From Flagellimonas amphidinii (lineage in GTDB: Bacteria > Bacteroidota > Bacteroidia > Flavobacteriales > Flavobacteriaceae), in contig NZ_JABFNN010000023.1 of assembly GCF_013090115.1 (NCBI RefSeq), positions 124,001 through 188,000 of the forward strand: 64,000 bases of DNA. The letters run 5' to 3'. The notes beneath the pieces are model-generated. The model did no database searches. It was not told where the DNA came from and saw nothing but the letters and a program-made list of their open reading frames with translations. Positions 62,861 to 64,000 of this stretch are shown one piece after another; the first letter of the stretch is position 1, and every line of letters begins with the position of its first letter. The position numbers and the translations under genes were made by a program.

Positions 62861-63816
62861 TAACCAAATCGCTGATTTTGAGTTGGAATCGAAAAGGTAC
62901 TGGCTCCCTCTTTTACACCATAACCGCTTTTACTTTCATCATCATCCTCTTCAAAAGCTTCATTGGTCGGGAAATATATTTTTAAGTTATCTTCATTCTC
63001 TTCAATTCTATCGAGCATATTGTTCATCTTGTTTGATAAATTTTCTTTTTGCCAAGACTCCAGAGTATCAGCAACATCATTACCACTGTTTCCTGGGTCT
63101 TTAAGAGAAAAATCGTCTTTGGTTATATTATCCCTGATGTATTCCATTACTGCTTCTAATTTTTCCCACAAATTTCCACTGATATTCGCTTTATCAAAAG
63201 CCTTAATAGTAATAAGCTCAAACAGAAAAGATTTGTAATCTTCATTATTTGATGACTTCCATATTTTTAAGAGTCGGATTATTTTCCTTTCATTCTCTTT
63301 GTTCTTAATATGGTCTATTTGCGCCTTGATATTGGTTTGTATGTAACTTTTTTCAGAAATAAGACCATATTTGGAATTAACATACAAGTTCAGCTTATAA
63401 TCTTCATCATATTGGTCTTTGTTTAATTCTCGACCTGGTACAATATCTATACTAATAACATCACCATCATCATCTGCAAAAAACTCAATCCCAATAGAAA
63501 CTTTTTGCTTTCTAACAGTAGCTTCATCAGAATATTTGTCATACAGAAAATCGAAAATATCCTCAAACATATCTTCAAGGGTAGAAAAAGAATCCTTTTT
63601 AAAAGGGATAACCACATCCAAATCGAACTTTGTATTAATAGCCGTATGCTTAGCATAAGACCCAGAGTTTAACGGATTATATATGTCAGTTCCATACTTT
63701 TCTTCAATCGCTTCCTTTATTTCTTGTCTTTTTTCTCTATACTTATCCAATAGGGATGAAATATGAGACATCTTGTGAGTGTCTAACACTTCACTCAAAT
63801 AGTTACTTTTATCCAT
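62860..63816 (-). CDS. CD-NTase-like nucleotidyltransferase ending in glycine
   Basis: A 318-residue soluble CD-NTase-like enzyme. GS at 52-53 (NSGSYAKHT), metal-binding D65 and D67 (KFDLDVVI), third acid D124 (SIDIVPG). The C-terminal half is the helical SMODS-type module (RKIIRLLKIWKSS, KSFLFELITIKAFDK). After the fold ends near ENLKIYFP-like DNLKIYFP, a 35-residue flexible tail rich in acidic then polar residues ends NQRFG. A terminal Gly on a disordered tail is what Cap2-type E1 enzymes need. Predicted to make a cyclic oligonucleotide on phage infection; product unknown. Confidence 0.93.
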   Translation of the reverse strand: MDKSNYLSEVLDTHKMSHISSLLDKYREKRQEIKEAIEEKYGTDIYNPLNSGSYAKHTAINTKFDLDVVIPFKKDSFSTLEDMFEDIFDFLYDKYSDEATVRKQKVSIGIEFFADDDGDVISIDIVPGRELNKDQYDEDYKLNLYVNSKYGLISEKSYIQTNIKAQIDHIKNKENERKIIRLLKIWKSSNNEDYKSFLFELITIKAFDKANISGNLWEKLEAVMEYIRDNITKDDFSLKDPGNSGNDVADTLESWQKENLSNKMNNMLDRIEENEDNLKIYFPTNEAFEEDDDESKSGYGVKEGASTFSIPTQNQRFG

Positions 63817-63917
63817 ACTCTAATTTTTAACATTTTATTTGCAATTATTACACCAATCAGTTTTAAATATTTATTGTGCCAAATTGGCTGATTTGTAAAT
63901 TTCATTACAGCAGCCGA

Positions 63918-64000
63918 TTAAAAGCTGAATTTTAAGGTTAGAAAATCTCCATTCAGAGCTGTGGAGTTCCGCTCATACATTCCTACAATTTTTAAAGGTT
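63918..64000 (-). CDS. 3' end of an upstream gene, possibly an outer-membrane protein (partial)
   Basis: A minus-strand reading frame open to the window edge, ending at 63918. The visible 26 residues (VGMYERNSTALNGDFLTLKF then SF) look like the last strand of a beta-barrel that ends in Phe. The start lies outside the window. Because the segment is short, this is a tentative call. About 100 non-coding bases then lead to the NTase operon. Confidence 0.35.
   Translation of the reverse strand, partial: PLKIVGMYERNSTALNGDFLTLKFSF

Noticed and set aside
58849..63816. Bacterial ISG15-like (Bil) or other ubiquitin-like operon
   Set aside because: E2 and E1 are fused, no ubiquitin-like small protein is encoded, and an intact CD-NTase heads the operon, which fits type II CBASS better.
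1..64000. CRISPR arrays, insertion sequences and rRNA genes
   Set aside because: No regularly spaced repeats, transposase genes or rRNA-like stretches were found on reading the window.

Overview
The window is a piece of a Bacteroidota chromosome, most likely a marine member of the Flavobacteriaceae (Muricauda/Allomuricauda-like; this assignment is inference). Evidence: DUF3570/DUF4266, DUF4197, DUF6268 and DUF885 proteins, a glutamine synthetase III beside a eukaryote-type glutamine synthetase, a fused IcmF, a dual cyclophilin-FKBP immunophilin, -7 promoter elements of the TAnnTTTG type, and a CTnDOT-type transfer region with the Bacteroides tra gene order.

Positions 1-49230 are core chromosome. 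In order: a 1-Cys peroxiredoxin (cut by the window edge), cold-shock protein, two tiny membrane ORFs, an immunophilin; four small enzymes (SDR, methyltransferase, VOC, DUF1801); a PPK2-M28 peptidase pair; an NtrC-like regulator without a DNA-binding domain, an outer-membrane protein, an MscS channel and a NatAB-like ABC exporter; grpE-dnaJ; mnmD and ilvE; a third tiny membrane ORF and crcB; the nitrogen module glnK-amtB-porin; DUF1684, DJ-1-like and esterase-like exported proteins; an Lrp regulator; icmF; purU; an AraC-type membrane regulator; prfA-pyrF; a redox/flavinylation cluster (Rieske, thioredoxin, ApbE, DUF4266, DUF3570) downstream of purM; two divergently transcribed glutamine synthetases; a Ca2+/Na+ exchanger; a DUF885 lipoprotein; and apt.

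From about 49580 to the right edge the window holds a mobile element or its remains. A GIY-YIG ORF runs into a tRNA-Arg(ACG)-like gene, which is followed by a second partial copy of its own 3' end, a strong 25-bp palindrome and a tyrosine integrase of the IntDOT type. A minus-strand block traE-F-G-I-J-K-M-N follows (a CTn-type mating-pair apparatus without a visible relaxase, coupling protein or traA-D), then a divergent cell-wall amidase.

The most interesting part is 58849-63816: five minus-strand genes, each overlapping the next by 1-14 bases. They encode a CD-NTase-like nucleotidyltransferase ending in glycine, an E2-E1 fusion (Cap2-like), a JAMM/JAB isopeptidase (Cap3-like), a DUF6602-like protein with a PD-(D/E)xK nuclease signature, and a second, membrane-anchored nucleotidyltransferase that is clearly paralogous to the first. 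This looks like a type II CBASS anti-phage operon with an unusual effector set: two intact NTases bracket the operon, with no SAVED, phospholipase or other standard CBASS effector. It occupies the place where the regulatory/mobilisation genes of a conjugative transposon are usually found.
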